DNA from: an uncultured Oscillatoriales cyanobacterium
Lineage (GTDB): Bacteria > Cyanobacteriota > Cyanobacteriia > Cyanobacteriales > Microcoleaceae
Length of the DNA stretch: 53,686 nucleotides
Assembly: GCA_903893625.1 (NCBI GenBank)
Contig: CAITND010000034.1
Location: 1-53,686, forward strand
Reading direction: 5' to 3'
Positions within the stretch are counted from its first letter, which is position 1. Each line of letters opens with the position of its first letter. Below, piece by piece: positions 9,344 to 18,068 of the stretch. The position numbers and the translations under genes were made by a program. Under the pieces are notes generated by a model. That model worked only from the letters and a program-made list of their open reading frames with translations. It did not search any database and was not told where the DNA came from.

Positions 9344-9789
9344 AATTTTTTCTCCATGAATAGGTAGACATCTCTGTAATATTAGTGTAGTATAAATAAC
9401 GTGAGATTAAAACTATCTATATCGAGGTTTAGCTTTCAAGTGATCAACTTATCCACACTCTGGCAAAATTCCAATCATTTCAAAGGTTCGGGCCCATACA
9501 GTGGCACCACCCGGAATTATGAAACCGGAACCTCTATTATTGAGGGCCAGTCAAGCAGTGGTTATAGTGATCTATTAGAAGAAGATCAATCGAGGATATC
9601 CAAGCAATTTCACTTTAACCCTCTGATGATTGCACCATCCTTGTTTTATCAACAAAGCGGGAGGTACAGGTGGATATGAACTGTACCTACACCCAAGCTC
9701 AAACCGGACTTGGTTGAACCCCCGCTTCCTGATCAGAAAAACAGGCGGGGGTTTGTGTTTGTATCAGTAAGCCTAAATGGAGTAAAACC
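9344..9789 (+). other. 446-bp intergenic leader upstream of the HNH gene; possible structured RNA
   Basis: The stretch holds a -10-like TATAAA at 9391-9396, several short inverted repeats (for example GGTACAG/CTGTACC around 9664-9687) and a strong terminator at 9717-9760 just before the HNH start. A GTG-started frame at 9401-9679 is open but rich in AGG codons and has no recognisable domain. The pattern of promoter-like box, structure and terminator suggests a small RNA or an attenuated leader. I could not match it to 6S RNA, tmRNA, RNase P RNA or a known riboswitch. Confidence 0.25.
9717..9760 (+). terminator. rho-independent terminator-like hairpin upstream of the HNH gene
   Basis: AACCCCCGC at 9717-9725 pairs perfectly with GCGGGGGTT at 9745-9753, followed by the T-rich TGTGTTTG. 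It ends 30 bp before the HNH start, so it either ends a small upstream transcript or attenuates the HNH gene. Confidence 0.65.
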
Positions 9790-10296
9790 GTGACCAGCCC
9801 AACTGACGTATTAAGGCAATCTGTGGTCGTATTCTCCCAAAATTATTTGCCCATGAACCAAGTGAATATCAAACGGGCAATTGCGTTGTTAGTGACCGGA
9901 AAAGCTGAACCTCTGGATCTCAATTCCAATGACTCTGGCTGGTTCGTCCATTCTCCCAGTACCGTGCTTCACGTTCCGGCACACATTCGCTTAACGATGG
10001 CAGGTCAAGAACGCATTTGGAAAATTCCCCCGGTGAACCGTCGGGAAATTCTGCGGCGAGATCATCAATGCTGCCAATATTGCGGGAGTTCCAAACGATT
10101 AACTATAGATCATGTCTTTCCCCGTTCTCGTGGGGGTACTCATACCTGGGATAACGTGGTCACGGCTTGTGAACGTTGCAATACTGTCAAAGGAAGTCGC
10201 ACTCCTGAAGAAGCTCGAATGCCGTTACACACGAAGCCCAAAGCACCTATCCACCCTGTTGTTGCTTTCGCTGAATATTTCTGGCAAGGAAGGTAG
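9790..10296 (+). CDS. HNH endonuclease family protein
   Basis: This 168-residue protein has a C-terminal HNH fold, about residues 85-150: CQYCGSSKRLTIDHVFPRSRGG, the His-Asn region THTWDNVVTACERCN, and zinc Cys pairs CxxC at both ends. The N-terminal half (SVVVFSQNYLPM, NIKRAIALLVTGKAE) is conserved in cyanobacterial members. The GTG at 9790 has GGAG seven bases upstream and gives the usual N-terminus. The family cleaves DNA in other contexts, but this chromosomal branch has no established role that I know of. No intron, intein or restriction partner surrounds it. Confidence 0.85.
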   Translation: MTSPTDVLRQSVVVFSQNYLPMNQVNIKRAIALLVTGKAEPLDLNSNDSGWFVHSPSTVLHVPAHIRLTMAGQERIWKIPPVNRREILRRDHQCCQYCGSSKRLTIDHVFPRSRGGTHTWDNVVTACERCNTVKGSRTPEEARMPLHTKPKAPIHPVVAFAEYFWQGR

Positions 10297-10321
10297 GCCG
10301 TCAGTTGTCACGGATTTGTAG

Positions 10322-10376
10322 GGGCGGGTTCATCAAGATTGTGGTTAATTCAACAAAGATCTAACTGAACCCGCCC
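10322..10376. repeat. inverted repeat GGGCGGGTTCA / TGAACCCGCCC
   Basis: An 11-bp perfect inverted repeat with a 33-nt loop lies 26 bp beyond the HNH stop, followed at about 10383 by GTCAACCGTCAAC. Both elements are of the dispersed intergenic type. The hairpin may end HNH transcription, but there is no T tract. Confidence 0.6.
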
Positions 10377-10432
10377 GTACCCGTCAACCGTCAACAAACC
10401 CTTGCCTTTTGTGAAAAGGGATTGATCAATCA

Positions 10433-10822
10433 ATGCTGAAGTTAACTTATACGGAAACAGCCTTTCATATCGAGCGTCTGAGTCAATCTCCAGAACAACT
10501 GGTGGCGCTGCGAGTAAAGTTGGCAATGCGAATGGGCCAAACAATGGTCGTTGAACCGAGTTCTGCCTCATTTCTTTTACCTGTCAATGTCTCCACTTTA
10601 TCGATGTTAGAGGCGGCTATTCGTCTACAACGCTCAGAAGCGATCGCATTATGTGTGGCGGATACAGAAACCATTGAAGTCAGTTTAACGGGAACTTGGA
10701 TTACCGTTGATCCAGAGGGTGAAAATGGAATTTTTCTAACTGTTTTAGGCGATCGCACTGAATCTTTACTCTATCACCTGTGGCAACAAGCTCACGGCAG
10801 TGCTTCAGTGATTCGAGATTAA
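10433..10822 (+). CDS. conserved cyanobacterial hypothetical protein
   Basis: This 129-residue soluble protein has no signal peptide or membrane helix. Visible features are an N-terminal TYTETAFHIERLSQSPEQLVALRVKLAMRMG-type alpha/beta stretch (given only in part: residues 5-35) and a beta-rich C-terminal half. I recall similar short proteins in other cyanobacteria without a known function. It stands alone between the HNH gene and the convergent VOC gene. Confidence 0.6.
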   Translation: MLKLTYTETAFHIERLSQSPEQLVALRVKLAMRMGQTMVVEPSSASFLLPVNVSTLSMLEAAIRLQRSEAIALCVADTETIEVSLTGTWITVDPEGENGIFLTVLGDRTESLLYHLWQQAHGSASVIRD

Positions 10823-10902
10823 TTTTGAGGTGGGTTTGGTATAGAAAATCTTGAACTTACTCATGGATTAAGTTTGATCATATTTCCCAACCCACTGCCC
10901 TT

Positions 10903-11310
10903 TTATGGATCAACAGAATCAATATTTTTTTGATAAATTTCCAAAGGCAAATGATCGGGATCTTGAAAAAATGTATATCGTTTTCCTGTGATTTCATCTC
11001 GGCGGATGGGCTCTACCATTATTCCCTTTCCCAATAAATCGGCAACGCTTTGGTCAATATTATCAACTTCAAAAGCTAAATGTCTTAAACCACAACTTTC
11101 CGGTTGATTGGGTCTTTGAGGAGGATTGGAAAAGGAAAATAGCTCAATCTGATCTTGGGTTCCCACTTGCAAATCTAACTTATAAGAATTCCGTTCTGCT
11201 CTAAAAGTTTCTGCAATAATTTCAAACCCTAAAATATTGACATAAAAAGCCTTAGATTTTTGATAATTAGAACAAATAATTGCAATGTGATGGATTTTAT
11301 TAATTTTCAT
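10903..11310 (-). CDS. VOC family protein, glyoxalase I-like (YaeR/GloA2 type)
   Basis: This 135-residue protein has two beta-alpha-beta-beta-beta modules. The metal-ligand pattern fits a VOC enzyme: His in KIHHIAIICSNYQ, Glu in QIELFSF, His in GLRHLAFEVDN and Glu in LPLEIYQ. VOC members include glyoxalase I and dioxygenases; this subgroup has uncertain substrate. A hydroxyacylglutathione hydrolase gene (gloB) lies 20 kb away and could act in the same methylglyoxal route, but that is inference. GGGAGA sits before the ATG. Confidence 0.8.
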   Translation of the reverse strand: MKINKIHHIAIICSNYQKSKAFYVNILGFEIIAETFRAERNSYKLDLQVGTQDQIELFSFSNPPQRPNQPESCGLRHLAFEVDNIDQSVADLLGKGIMVEPIRRDEITGKRYTFFQDPDHLPLEIYQKNIDSVDP

Positions 11311-11592
11311 GATTTCTCCCGGTGAAACACCGAATTCCTATGTCCCATCATTCCCTTTTGTCAAAGGTGTCAACTTCTGCTATTCTATAAAGTCTGTTGT
11401 CAACAACCCTGTTCCTCAAATTGCAGTATCCTACATTACAATTTTGGCCATATCCCCTTCCCCAAGCTCAATTTTTTCTTCGGCAATAACTAGACTAAAC
11501 ACCAGATATAGGATATAATTGCGTATAAATCCCAATAAAACGCTATATCTAGTATTTGGGAAAATTATCGTCCAGAATCTAGGTGTTTACCC

Positions 11593-12204
11593 ATGTCTCA
11601 GAATTTAATTAAGGCTGGAGTTATTGTTCCGAGTCAATGGCCCCTAGCCCGTGTTTGGTTGGAAGTTGCCACATTACTCAATATCGCACCCCGACACATT
11701 GAGCGCCTAGAATTCTGGCAACATCAAATTTGGGTAAAAATTCAACACAAAAAGGCTGTTTTCGTTAGTTACCGTCGCTTACCCCTGTGGAAAGAAACGG
11801 GGTTAGATGCCATGCAAAATTGTAGCGAGCGCTCCGGCTTAGAGCAATTAGGGGAAATGCTTAGTTTAGAAGTCAAGCACTATCAAACCCAGTATAATCC
11901 TCTCGTTTTAGAAGAATGGCGTTCTGCTTATGCCAAAAAATCCCAACAATTCAAACTGGAAACCCAACGACAAGCGCAAGAAGAAGAACGTCTTAGACCC
12001 CTGCGAGAGCGTCAACAAACCTGTCAACAATGGCGAGATAGCTGGAAAACCATTTTACATTATTGTAATAGCTTCGATGCCTTAGAACGGTTAGCCCCCG
12101 AACTCCAACAACAAAGCCAAGAATTTGCCGACTTACCCGAAGGCGAAACCGCCATGCAACTGTGGCATCAACGGTGGCAAGAACTCACCCAAGCAACGGC
12201 CTAG
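11593..12204 (+). CDS. conserved cyanobacterial hypothetical protein with Gln/Glu-rich coiled coil
   Basis: This 203-residue protein has an ordered N-terminal half (residues 1-95) with several Trp, and a long charged helical stretch, about 115-150, rich in Gln, Glu and Arg and likely a coiled coil. There is no signal peptide or membrane segment and I recognise no enzyme motif. The 280-bp gap upstream, shared with the divergent VOC gene, should hold both promoters. The DUF1824 gene follows 57 bp downstream, so the two may be co-transcribed. Confidence 0.6.
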   Translation: MSQNLIKAGVIVPSQWPLARVWLEVATLLNIAPRHIERLEFWQHQIWVKIQHKKAVFVSYRRLPLWKETGLDAMQNCSERSGLEQLGEMLSLEVKHYQTQYNPLVLEEWRSAYAKKSQQFKLETQRQAQEEERLRPLRERQQTCQQWRDSWKTILHYCNSFDALERLAPELQQQSQEFADLPEGETAMQLWHQRWQELTQATA

Positions 12205-12261
12205 TTAATCTCCCTTCCCAATATCCCATTCATTTGTTCTATTAGGATTTTATTAAAAGCA

Positions 12262-12669
12262 ATGTCATTAACAATTCAAGATGCTGAAGCGATTTTAAAA
12301 GGCTTTATTTGTACGGATACGACTCCGAGTATTTCCGAGGAAGAGAAAGTTAAAATTCAAGCAGCGTTATTATTGCTAACCCATGAATCTGAATATCAAA
12401 TGATTGGAATTTGTGCAGATTCGCTGGCAGAAGCGTTAACTGCATTAGAATATTATTTAAAAGCTTTTCAATATTCGATTAATGTTGAAGAAAATGATTT
12501 AGAAGCACTTGAAGGATCAGTTTATTTAAAATTCAATGGTCGCAGTCAAACCTTTTATGTTAGCCCCTATTTAGATAAATATCGAGGGGTTTTAATTTCA
12601 TTTCAATCAACTGAAGAAAACGGAATTAATGGAGTATACGGACATTTCCCGTTGGATTTATTTGCTTAA
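12262..12669 (+). CDS. DUF1824 family protein
   Basis: This 135-residue acidic soluble protein matches the DUF1824 family, which as far as I know is restricted to cyanobacteria and close relatives. Visible features are an N-terminal helix pair, ESEYQMIGICADSLAEALTALEYYLKA in the middle (residues 53-79), and a beta-rich end with YVSPYLDKYRGVLISF. The function is unknown. A hairpin repeat follows 20 bp after the stop and could end transcription here. Confidence 0.65.
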   Translation: MSLTIQDAEAILKGFICTDTTPSISEEEKVKIQAALLLLTHESEYQMIGICADSLAEALTALEYYLKAFQYSINVEENDLEALEGSVYLKFNGRSQTFYVSPYLDKYRGVLISFQSTEENGINGVYGHFPLDLFA

Positions 12670-12688
12670 ATTCATAAAAAACGGATAG

Positions 12689-12756
12689 AGAAACCGGGTT
12701 TCTGAACGATCAATTTTGATTGTAATCAATCGATAATAGCTAGAAACCCGGTTTCT
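12689..12756. repeat. hairpin repeat of two 15-mers (AGAAACCGGGTTTCT / AGAAACCCGGTTTCT)
   Basis: The 15-mer at 12689-12703 is the exact reverse complement of that at 12742-12756, with a 38-nt AT-rich centre. Each 15-mer is also nearly self-complementary. Related copies occur at 36249-36314, 40003-40017 and 51430-51494. This copy lies between the convergent DUF1824 and glgA genes, where it could work as a bidirectional terminator. Confidence 0.85.
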
Positions 12757-12768
12757 TAGATCGAACTT

Positions 12769-14211
12769 TTAAACAACAACGCTAGAACTGGGTTGTTGTG
12801 GCGGTGGGGCAGGTTCGGTGTTCAGGGGAACACCTCCATAACTATCCATTACTCTGCTGTAAAGTTGGATATATTCTCTAGCGGAATTTTCCCAACTAAA
12901 GTTTTCACTCATTCCCCGACGTTGCAGTTCTCGCCATTGATCTTTAAACCGGAAGGCTTCAGAAGCTCGAACCATTGAGGTATAAAAATCTAAGGGTTCA
13001 TAGCGATCAAAACAATATCCAGTACCCTGATAATTAATCGGATCATTATAGGATACCGTATCGACTAAACCTCCTGTGCGTCGGACAATGGGAACACAAC
13101 CGTAACGCATTGCCAACATTTGACTAATACCACAAGGTTCAAACCGACTCGGCATCACAAACGCATCACAACCCGCATAAATCCGCCGAGATAAGGCATC
13201 ATTAAACAATAATTGTGTCGTCATCCGACCCGGATAACGAGATGCCATGTGCCATAATTGGGTTTCATAATAGCGATCGCCCGTTCCCAAAACAATTAAT
13301 TGACAATCGCTATAAGATAAGAATTGATCCATAATTTGAATCACTAGATCAATCCCTTTCTGTTCTACCAATCGTGTTACCATTCCCATTAAGAAGGTAC
13401 TAGAATTCACTTCTAATCCCACTTCTTCTTGAATTGCAACTTTATTGACGCGGCGATTTTCCAGACTATCAGCAGTAAACCGTTCAGGAATATAAGGGTC
13501 AGTAGCCGGGTTATAGGAATTCGTATCAATTCCATTTAAAATCCCCGTCATTTTGCCACTAACATAGGATAGCAGCCCTTCTAAATTTTCCCCATAGGCT
13601 GCGGTTTGAATTTGTTGGGCGTAAGTAGGTGAAACAGTAGTGACTAGATCAGCAGCTTGTACCGCCGCCGCCATTGTATTGTGACCCTGCATATACCAAG
13701 GACACCAAGTAATGCGTTCCAAATACCAACGCCAGGGCCCTTGATACGCTAAATTATGAATAGTGAAGACTGTAGCAATATCCGGTGTTTCGTGCATCCA
13801 GACGGGAATCATGCCAGTATGCCAGTCGTGGCAATGAATAATATGGGGTTTCCAATAGTTCCACGCAAATTCAGTCGCACCACTGGAAAATAAAGTGAAC
13901 CGCCACTCTTCATCCTCTCCGTAGTACACGCGACGAGGCATGAAAGATGGATGTCCAAATAAATATAATGGCACATCAGTTTTTGGAAATACCGTTTCAA
14001 AGACAGCGAAACGCTGGTACATGGCATTTCCCCACCAGATCGGATCTTTCGGGATTTTGATCTTATCAGGGAGGAAGCCATAATAGGGCATAAAGATGCG
14101 AACATCGTGTCCCATTGCACGCAATACCTGCGGCAATGCACCGACCACATCTCCCATCCCGCCAACTTTCGCTAAAGGTGCCGCTTCTGCGGCGACAAAT
14201 AGAATTCGCAT
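12769..14211 (-). CDS. glgA: glycogen synthase (ADP-glucose starch synthase)
   Basis: This 480-residue GT5 enzyme transfers glucose from ADP-glucose to alpha-1,4-glucan in glycogen storage. The sugar-nucleotide-binding loop KVGGMGDV is near the N-terminus ([15 protein letters not shown]). HCHDWHTG and the C-terminal GT-B domain with [17 protein letters not shown] (catalytic Glu) are present, as is GGLVDTV. I chose the ATG at 14211 because it gives the standard N-terminus; the frame remains open to 14457 but that would overlap the divergent exported-protein gene. The product should be cytosolic. No other glg gene is in the window. Confidence 0.97.
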   Translation of the reverse strand: MRILFVAAEAAPLAKVGGMGDVVGALPQVLRAMGHDVRIFMPYYGFLPDKIKIPKDPIWWGNAMYQRFAVFETVFPKTDVPLYLFGHPSFMPRRVYYGEDEEWRFTLFSSGATEFAWNYWKPHIIHCHDWHTGMIPVWMHETPDIATVFTIHNLAYQGPWRWYLERITWCPWYMQGHNTMAAAVQAADLVTTVSPTYAQQIQTAAYGENLEGLLSYVSGKMTGILNGIDTNSYNPATDPYIPERFTADSLENRRVNKVAIQEEVGLEVNSSTFLMGMVTRLVEQKGIDLVIQIMDQFLSYSDCQLIVLGTGDRYYETQLWHMASRYPGRMTTQLLFNDALSRRIYAGCDAFVMPSRFEPCGISQMLAMRYGCVPIVRRTGGLVDTVSYNDPINYQGTGYCFDRYEPLDFYTSMVRASEAFRFKDQWRELQRRGMSENFSWENSAREYIQLYSRVMDSYGGVPLNTEPAPPPQQPSSSVVV

Positions 14212-14445
14212 TTTAATTTTGCGTTCCCTTAGTTGCTCCGTAACGTCATCATACCTGTCTGGGCGTACTATTGAAACGCTTTGATCTAGTTTGCTGAATT
14301 TGCTATCTAGGTTAATCGAAAGGGTGATGTCCGTTTCACGCAAATATTGTATGTTGGAATTAGCAACAAACCTTACCGAAATCAAGTGAATTTCTGCTGT
14401 AGCTAAATACTCGGTTGTCAATGCCTTTCGCAGGAGATTCAAAAA

Positions 14446-15003
14446 ATGCTTGATCAACTGCTCAATTCTGTTTCATTCTGGGGTCGGTTTTACAAGGCAT
14501 TCACCAAACTTGCCCCCCTTGTTAATACTTTAGCCTTAAGTGTGATCGTGGGTTTAGGGGAAATTCCCTTTGCACGAGCACAAAACATTTCACAAAATCC
14601 TAACAATACCGCTTTAGAAACTGCCTCTGTCCAACATCATTTTCTCGAAGATGGGGTGTACCTCTATGGTCAATCTCCTCAACCGGAACAAATTGGACAA
14701 TCTTATATTGTGTTTGAAGTTAAGCAAGGTCAAGTGACTGGGGCGTTTTATATGCCTCGCTCGTCTTTTGACTGTTTTACTGCGGTTCCTGAAGGAAATC
14801 AGCTTAATTTAAACATCATTGAAAGTTACAGTCAAGAAGCTTATTCTTATCAGATTGGTTTTAATAATACTGCTGTTGTTGCATCGGCTGGAGGTCAAGG
14901 AACAGAAAAAAATAATATTGTTTTAGAGGGGTTTCATCGAATTCCTAATGTTAGTGAAAATGACTCTCGCATTCTTAGTCAATGTCAAGCCGATTTTAAA
15001 TAA
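14446..15003 (+). CDS. exported conserved hypothetical protein
   Basis: This 185-residue protein has a hydrophobic segment at about residues 24-39 followed by an ARAQ-type cleavage site near 45, so it is probably periplasmic. The mature part is beta-rich, with [20 protein letters not shown] and [15 protein letters not shown], and has two Cys that could pair. CAGGAG sits nine bases before the ATG. It is divergent from glgA. I know no function for the family. Confidence 0.65.
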   Translation: MLDQLLNSVSFWGRFYKAFTKLAPLVNTLALSVIVGLGEIPFARAQNISQNPNNTALETASVQHHFLEDGVYLYGQSPQPEQIGQSYIVFEVKQGQVTGAFYMPRSSFDCFTAVPEGNQLNLNIIESYSQEAYSYQIGFNNTAVVASAGGQGTEKNNIVLEGFHRIPNVSENDSRILSQCQADFK

Positions 15004-15015
15004 GGAATTTGTAGT

Positions 15016-15033
15016 GCGGGCGTCATCGCCCGC
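15016..15033. repeat. short GC hairpin GCGGGCG / CGCCCGC
   Basis: A 7-bp perfect stem with a TCAT loop lies 13 bp beyond the exported-protein gene. It could help end transcription, but there is no T tract; GC hairpins of this form are common intergenic repeats in cyanobacteria. Confidence 0.55.
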
Positions 15034-15086
15034 TAACAGAATATCAGGGATTTCTCTTGATGTAATTTAGATGCGGATTAGTTTAT

Positions 15087-15986
15087 TCATGGAAAACTTA
15101 AGATTCCCTGTTCTCCATCCAGATGAGCAACCATTCCAACGGGTAAAATTGCATTAGATCCTTCATGACCAAAGGGCAAATTAGACACAATGGGAATTCC
15201 TAAATCTCCCAAGCGATCGCGTAATACTTCTTCTAGGGTAAAACTGTTAGAATTCCCTTTTGCTTCACATCGACTAAATCGTCCTAATGCAATTCCTCGA
15301 ACCCCTTTGAATGCGCCCACCATGCGCCAGTGGGTTAACATTCTATCTAAACGATAGGGTTCTTCATTGACATCTTCTAAGGCGATGATAGTATCGGTTA
15401 AATCCGGCTGATAAGCTGTTCCTAATAAATGAGTTGCAACGGTTAAATTAGCGGGAAATAATCGACCGGAAACAGAACCTCCGCCCCAACCTTCCCCTTG
15501 TAAAGCCTCAAAAAATCCCGTTTCTATTCCATCAAATAAACGTTGAATTGACCAATCTGGTTCACTAGCTAAGGTGGTTAAAACCGGGCCGTGGATGCCG
15601 ATAATTTGGGGTTGATTAGAAAACGCCCATAATAGTCCCGTGATATCAGAAAATCCAATTAAAAATTTAGGATCGGTGGAAATTTGAGCGATATTTTCCC
15701 AATTCCAACCTTCTAATAACCGAGTTGATCCAAACCCGCCTCTAGCGCACAAAATACCACGACAGGTTGCATCTGTTAAGGCTTCTATTAATTGTTGTCG
15801 TCGGTTTTTATCGGTTCCGGCTAAATATCCCCAGGATTGATCAAAACCCGATGTGAATTCAATATTATAACCGTGCGATCGCCAAATTTCAACCCCAGCT
15901 TCAAACCGTTCCCATTCTCTTAAAGCCCCACTGGGCGCAATGACTCGTAATTTATCCCCTGGTTTTAATCCTTGAAAATTGATCAT
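15087..15986 (-). CDS. LD-carboxypeptidase, S66 family (LdcA/MccF-like)
   Basis: This 299-residue S66 serine peptidase probably cleaves the L,D-bond of murein tetrapeptides during peptidoglycan recycling. The catalytic triad fits: nucleophile Ser in LIGFSDITGL, Glu in IALEDVNEEPYRLDR, and His in SNLPFGHEG. The N-terminal VIAPSGAL and ARGGFGSTRLL are family hallmarks. It has no signal peptide, so it is cytosolic. The start overlaps the end of the upstream glycosyltransferase gene by 35 bp and has no clear ribosome site, suggesting translational coupling. Confidence 0.9.
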   Translation of the reverse strand: MINFQGLKPGDKLRVIAPSGALREWERFEAGVEIWRSHGYNIEFTSGFDQSWGYLAGTDKNRRQQLIEALTDATCRGILCARGGFGSTRLLEGWNWENIAQISTDPKFLIGFSDITGLLWAFSNQPQIIGIHGPVLTTLASEPDWSIQRLFDGIETGFFEALQGEGWGGGSVSGRLFPANLTVATHLLGTAYQPDLTDTIIALEDVNEEPYRLDRMLTHWRMVGAFKGVRGIALGRFSRCEAKGNSNSFTLEEVLRDRLGDLGIPIVSNLPFGHEGSNAILPVGMVAHLDGEQGILSFP

Positions 15987-17073
15987 AAAATGTTGGCTGT
16001 TGACGGTTGACAGTTGACTCTAATAACCATTGTTCAATGCGATCGCCTAATGCGTCTAAAGAATATTCCATTTCCGCCTGTTGACGACACGCTAAACGGT
16101 CAATTTTATCAATCTTTTGAATTGCATTAACTAACTGATTAATGTTATCAGGTTCGACTAACCAACCTGTTACCCCATCTCGAATAATTTCCGTCGGCCC
16201 TCCTCGACGATAAGAGATCACAGGAACACCACAAGCTAAAGCTTCTATTGCCACATTTCCAAAGGCTTCTATCCAGCGATGGGTCATCACTAAAGCCAGA
16301 CATTGACCTAGTTTTGCTTGAAGTTTTTCTGTTGATAAAAAGCCTAAGTATTCAATGGGGGCTTGGGAATTATTTTGAATAATTTTTTGCCAGTAGTTTT
16401 CATCTTGAATTTTACCCATAATCAATAATGGAATTCCGGTTCTAGCTGAAGCAATAACAGCATCTTCTAAACCTTTTTCTGGAGAAATTCTGCCCACCCA
16501 AGCTAATTGATTTTTAGGTTCTTTACAGAAATGATATTCTGATAATTCAATCGCATTACTTAAACAAAAATAACCTGCTTTTAAACCAAAGGTTTCCGCT
16601 TGACTATGGGTATGAAAAGCAATAGAACCCGGACAGTGTTTGATTGCTTCTTGAACCGCCCGATCCATCACATCCGTTAAAGAAGCCATGCTGACTAAAT
16701 GGATTAATTTACCTTTAAAAAAAGGTGTTAAAAATAAAGGCAACCAATCATAAGCAAAGTTGACAATAATATCATACTGATCAGCAACTTCTCTAGCATA
16801 ATTCCATAGATTTGTCAATACAGAATTATCTGGTAAAATTACAGGATCATGACGATTTTTGGTTTGGGCTAATATTTGTAATTCCCCTGGAATTTCTACT
16901 ACTGAAAAAGATTCTAATTGAGAGGTTTCAGGGGCAACAATTGTAATTTCATAGCCTCGTTTTCGCAAAATAGTTGCAATATTTAATACTGTTAATTCTA
17001 CACCTCCTCCCAACCCAGATCCCAACGGCCCAACGGGAGTAGATACTAATAATAATTTTAAAGGTTTGTTCAT
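15952..17073 (-). CDS. GT4 glycosyltransferase resembling UDP-glucose:tetrahydrobiopterin glucosyltransferase
   Basis: This 373-residue GT-B fold enzyme starts with LLLVSTPVGPLGSGLGGGVEL, here abridged to its glycine-rich core, as in cyanobacterial BGluT enzymes that glucosylate tetrahydrobiopterin. The C-terminal domain has WVGRISPEKGLEDAV and EAFGNVAIEALACGVPVISY (abridged as EAFGN...ACGVP) with the GT4 Glu. Specificity is inferred from recalled resemblance. The last 21 residues (from about STVNRQQP) are encoded by a GTTGAC-type repeat and run 35 bp into the peptidase gene, a probable repeat-driven extension. The gene is co-directional with the S66 peptidase. Confidence 0.75.
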   Translation of the reverse strand: MNKPLKLLLVSTPVGPLGSGLGGGVELTVLNIATILRKRGYEITIVAPETSQLESFSVVEIPGELQILAQTKNRHDPVILPDNSVLTNLWNYAREVADQYDIIVNFAYDWLPLFLTPFFKGKLIHLVSMASLTDVMDRAVQEAIKHCPGSIAFHTHSQAETFGLKAGYFCLSNAIELSEYHFCKEPKNQLAWVGRISPEKGLEDAVIASARTGIPLLIMGKIQDENYWQKIIQNNSQAPIEYLGFLSTEKLQAKLGQCLALVMTHRWIEAFGNVAIEALACGVPVISYRRGGPTEIIRDGVTGWLVEPDNINQLVNAIQKIDKIDRLACRQQAEMEYSLDALGDRIEQWLLESTVNRQQPTFYDQFSRIKTRG

Positions 17074-17103
17074 AACTTTGATAAAAAATAGGAGAAATAA
17101 ATT

Positions 17104-17155
17104 AAAAAAATGTGATCGTTAAAGATTTTACTCCCAGAGGCGATCACATTTTTTT
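17104..17155. terminator. bidirectional terminator with 15-bp perfect stem
   Basis: AAAAAAATGTGATCG at 17104-17118 pairs perfectly with CGATCACATTTTTTT at 17141-17155. On the minus strand it follows the muramidase stop by 43 bp and ends in a U tract, so it should terminate that gene ahead of the glycosyltransferase operon. Confidence 0.85.
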
Positions 17156-17197
17156 TATTTTTATCATTGAAAATAAAACAGTCGTAGGAAAATCTAA

Positions 17198-17869
17198 CTA
17201 CTGTTTTTTGAACAAATCAACGGCTTCTTGTAATAACCGGATAGCCTGTTCTATTTTACTCAATATTTCCGTTTGGCTGACAGGTTGCGGTGTTGGTTTT
17301 GATGTCGGTTGCGGTGTTGGTTGCGGTGTTGTTACGCCTCCTAATTCATTCACATACCGCATTAAATCTTGATCTCGTCGCAACCATCCATCTAAGAAAA
17401 TATCTTGGCTAGGATCAGCTTTTACCCGTTGATAACGATAATCAATTCGATTTTGACAATAACCTTGGGCGGTTTGTAAATTATTAGCTTTTTCTAAGGC
17501 AGCTTTTGATTTGGGGCCGAAATTTCCATCAACAGTTAACCCGCCAATGGCTTCTTGTAAAAATTGCAAACTTCCTTTGACACTAAAATTAACAGCCGTA
17601 TCAAAATGGGCTACTGCTAACGGTAACACCATTGAATCTGCTAAACAAGGTTTCCAAAATTGTTCATAATAAACCTCTTCTACTTCGGGTTGCGTAATTT
17701 GTAAGACCGACTTAGAAGCTAATTTTTTCCGAAGTAAATAGGTATCATAGGTTGGTTGAGAAATACCATAATTCACTGTACCTGCTAAATCTCTTGGGTC
17801 GCCAACACCAGCTTCCCATTTTAAGGTAAATTTTAACGCAGTTTTAAAGGCTTCAGGATATTCAGGCAT
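17198..17869 (-). CDS. GH108 muramidase (phage-lysozyme-like) with Pro-rich linker
   Basis: This 223-residue protein begins with a glycosyl hydrolase 108 domain: catalytic Glu19 in LKWEAGVGDPRD and VNYGISQPTYD. A peptidoglycan-binding domain of PG_binding_3 type follows (LTVDGNFGPKSKAAL, about residues 108-125, and the following helices). A TPQPTPQPTSKPTPQP linker (about 180-197) then leads to a C-terminal amphipathic helix. Such enzymes hydrolyse the glycan backbone and are typical of phage endolysins. There is no signal peptide, and no holin or other phage gene is adjacent. The C-terminal helix may bring it to the membrane or a partner. Confidence 0.85.
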   Translation of the reverse strand: MPEYPEAFKTALKFTLKWEAGVGDPRDLAGTVNYGISQPTYDTYLLRKKLASKSVLQITQPEVEEVYYEQFWKPCLADSMVLPLAVAHFDTAVNFSVKGSLQFLQEAIGGLTVDGNFGPKSKAALEKANNLQTAQGYCQNRIDYRYQRVKADPSQDIFLDGWLRRDQDLMRYVNELGGVTTPQPTPQPTSKPTPQPVSQTEILSKIEQAIRLLQEAVDLFKKQ

Positions 17870-18068
17870 GGTTTTAGTTTAGGGTAAACAGCGTTGAAAT
17901 CAATTTCCGGCTGAGACGGAAAATTTAGCGCCTCCACTCAGGATTTAGCTATTAATTTAACCTGTTTTAACAGATTTCTGCTTTGAGCCGCAAATTGATT
18001 TCACGGCTCAATTCTACTGAATTTGACAACAAATGTCAGTGCTGATCAACACCTAACCTGTGTGTCAA

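Noticed and set aside
9401-9679. 92-residue frame upstream of the HNH gene
   Set aside because: It has a GTG start with no ribosome site, rare codons and no recognisable domain; a structured RNA or leader fits better.
14212-14457. Longer N-terminus of glycogen synthase
   Set aside because: The added 82 residues are unlike GlgA and would overlap the divergent gene starting at 14446.
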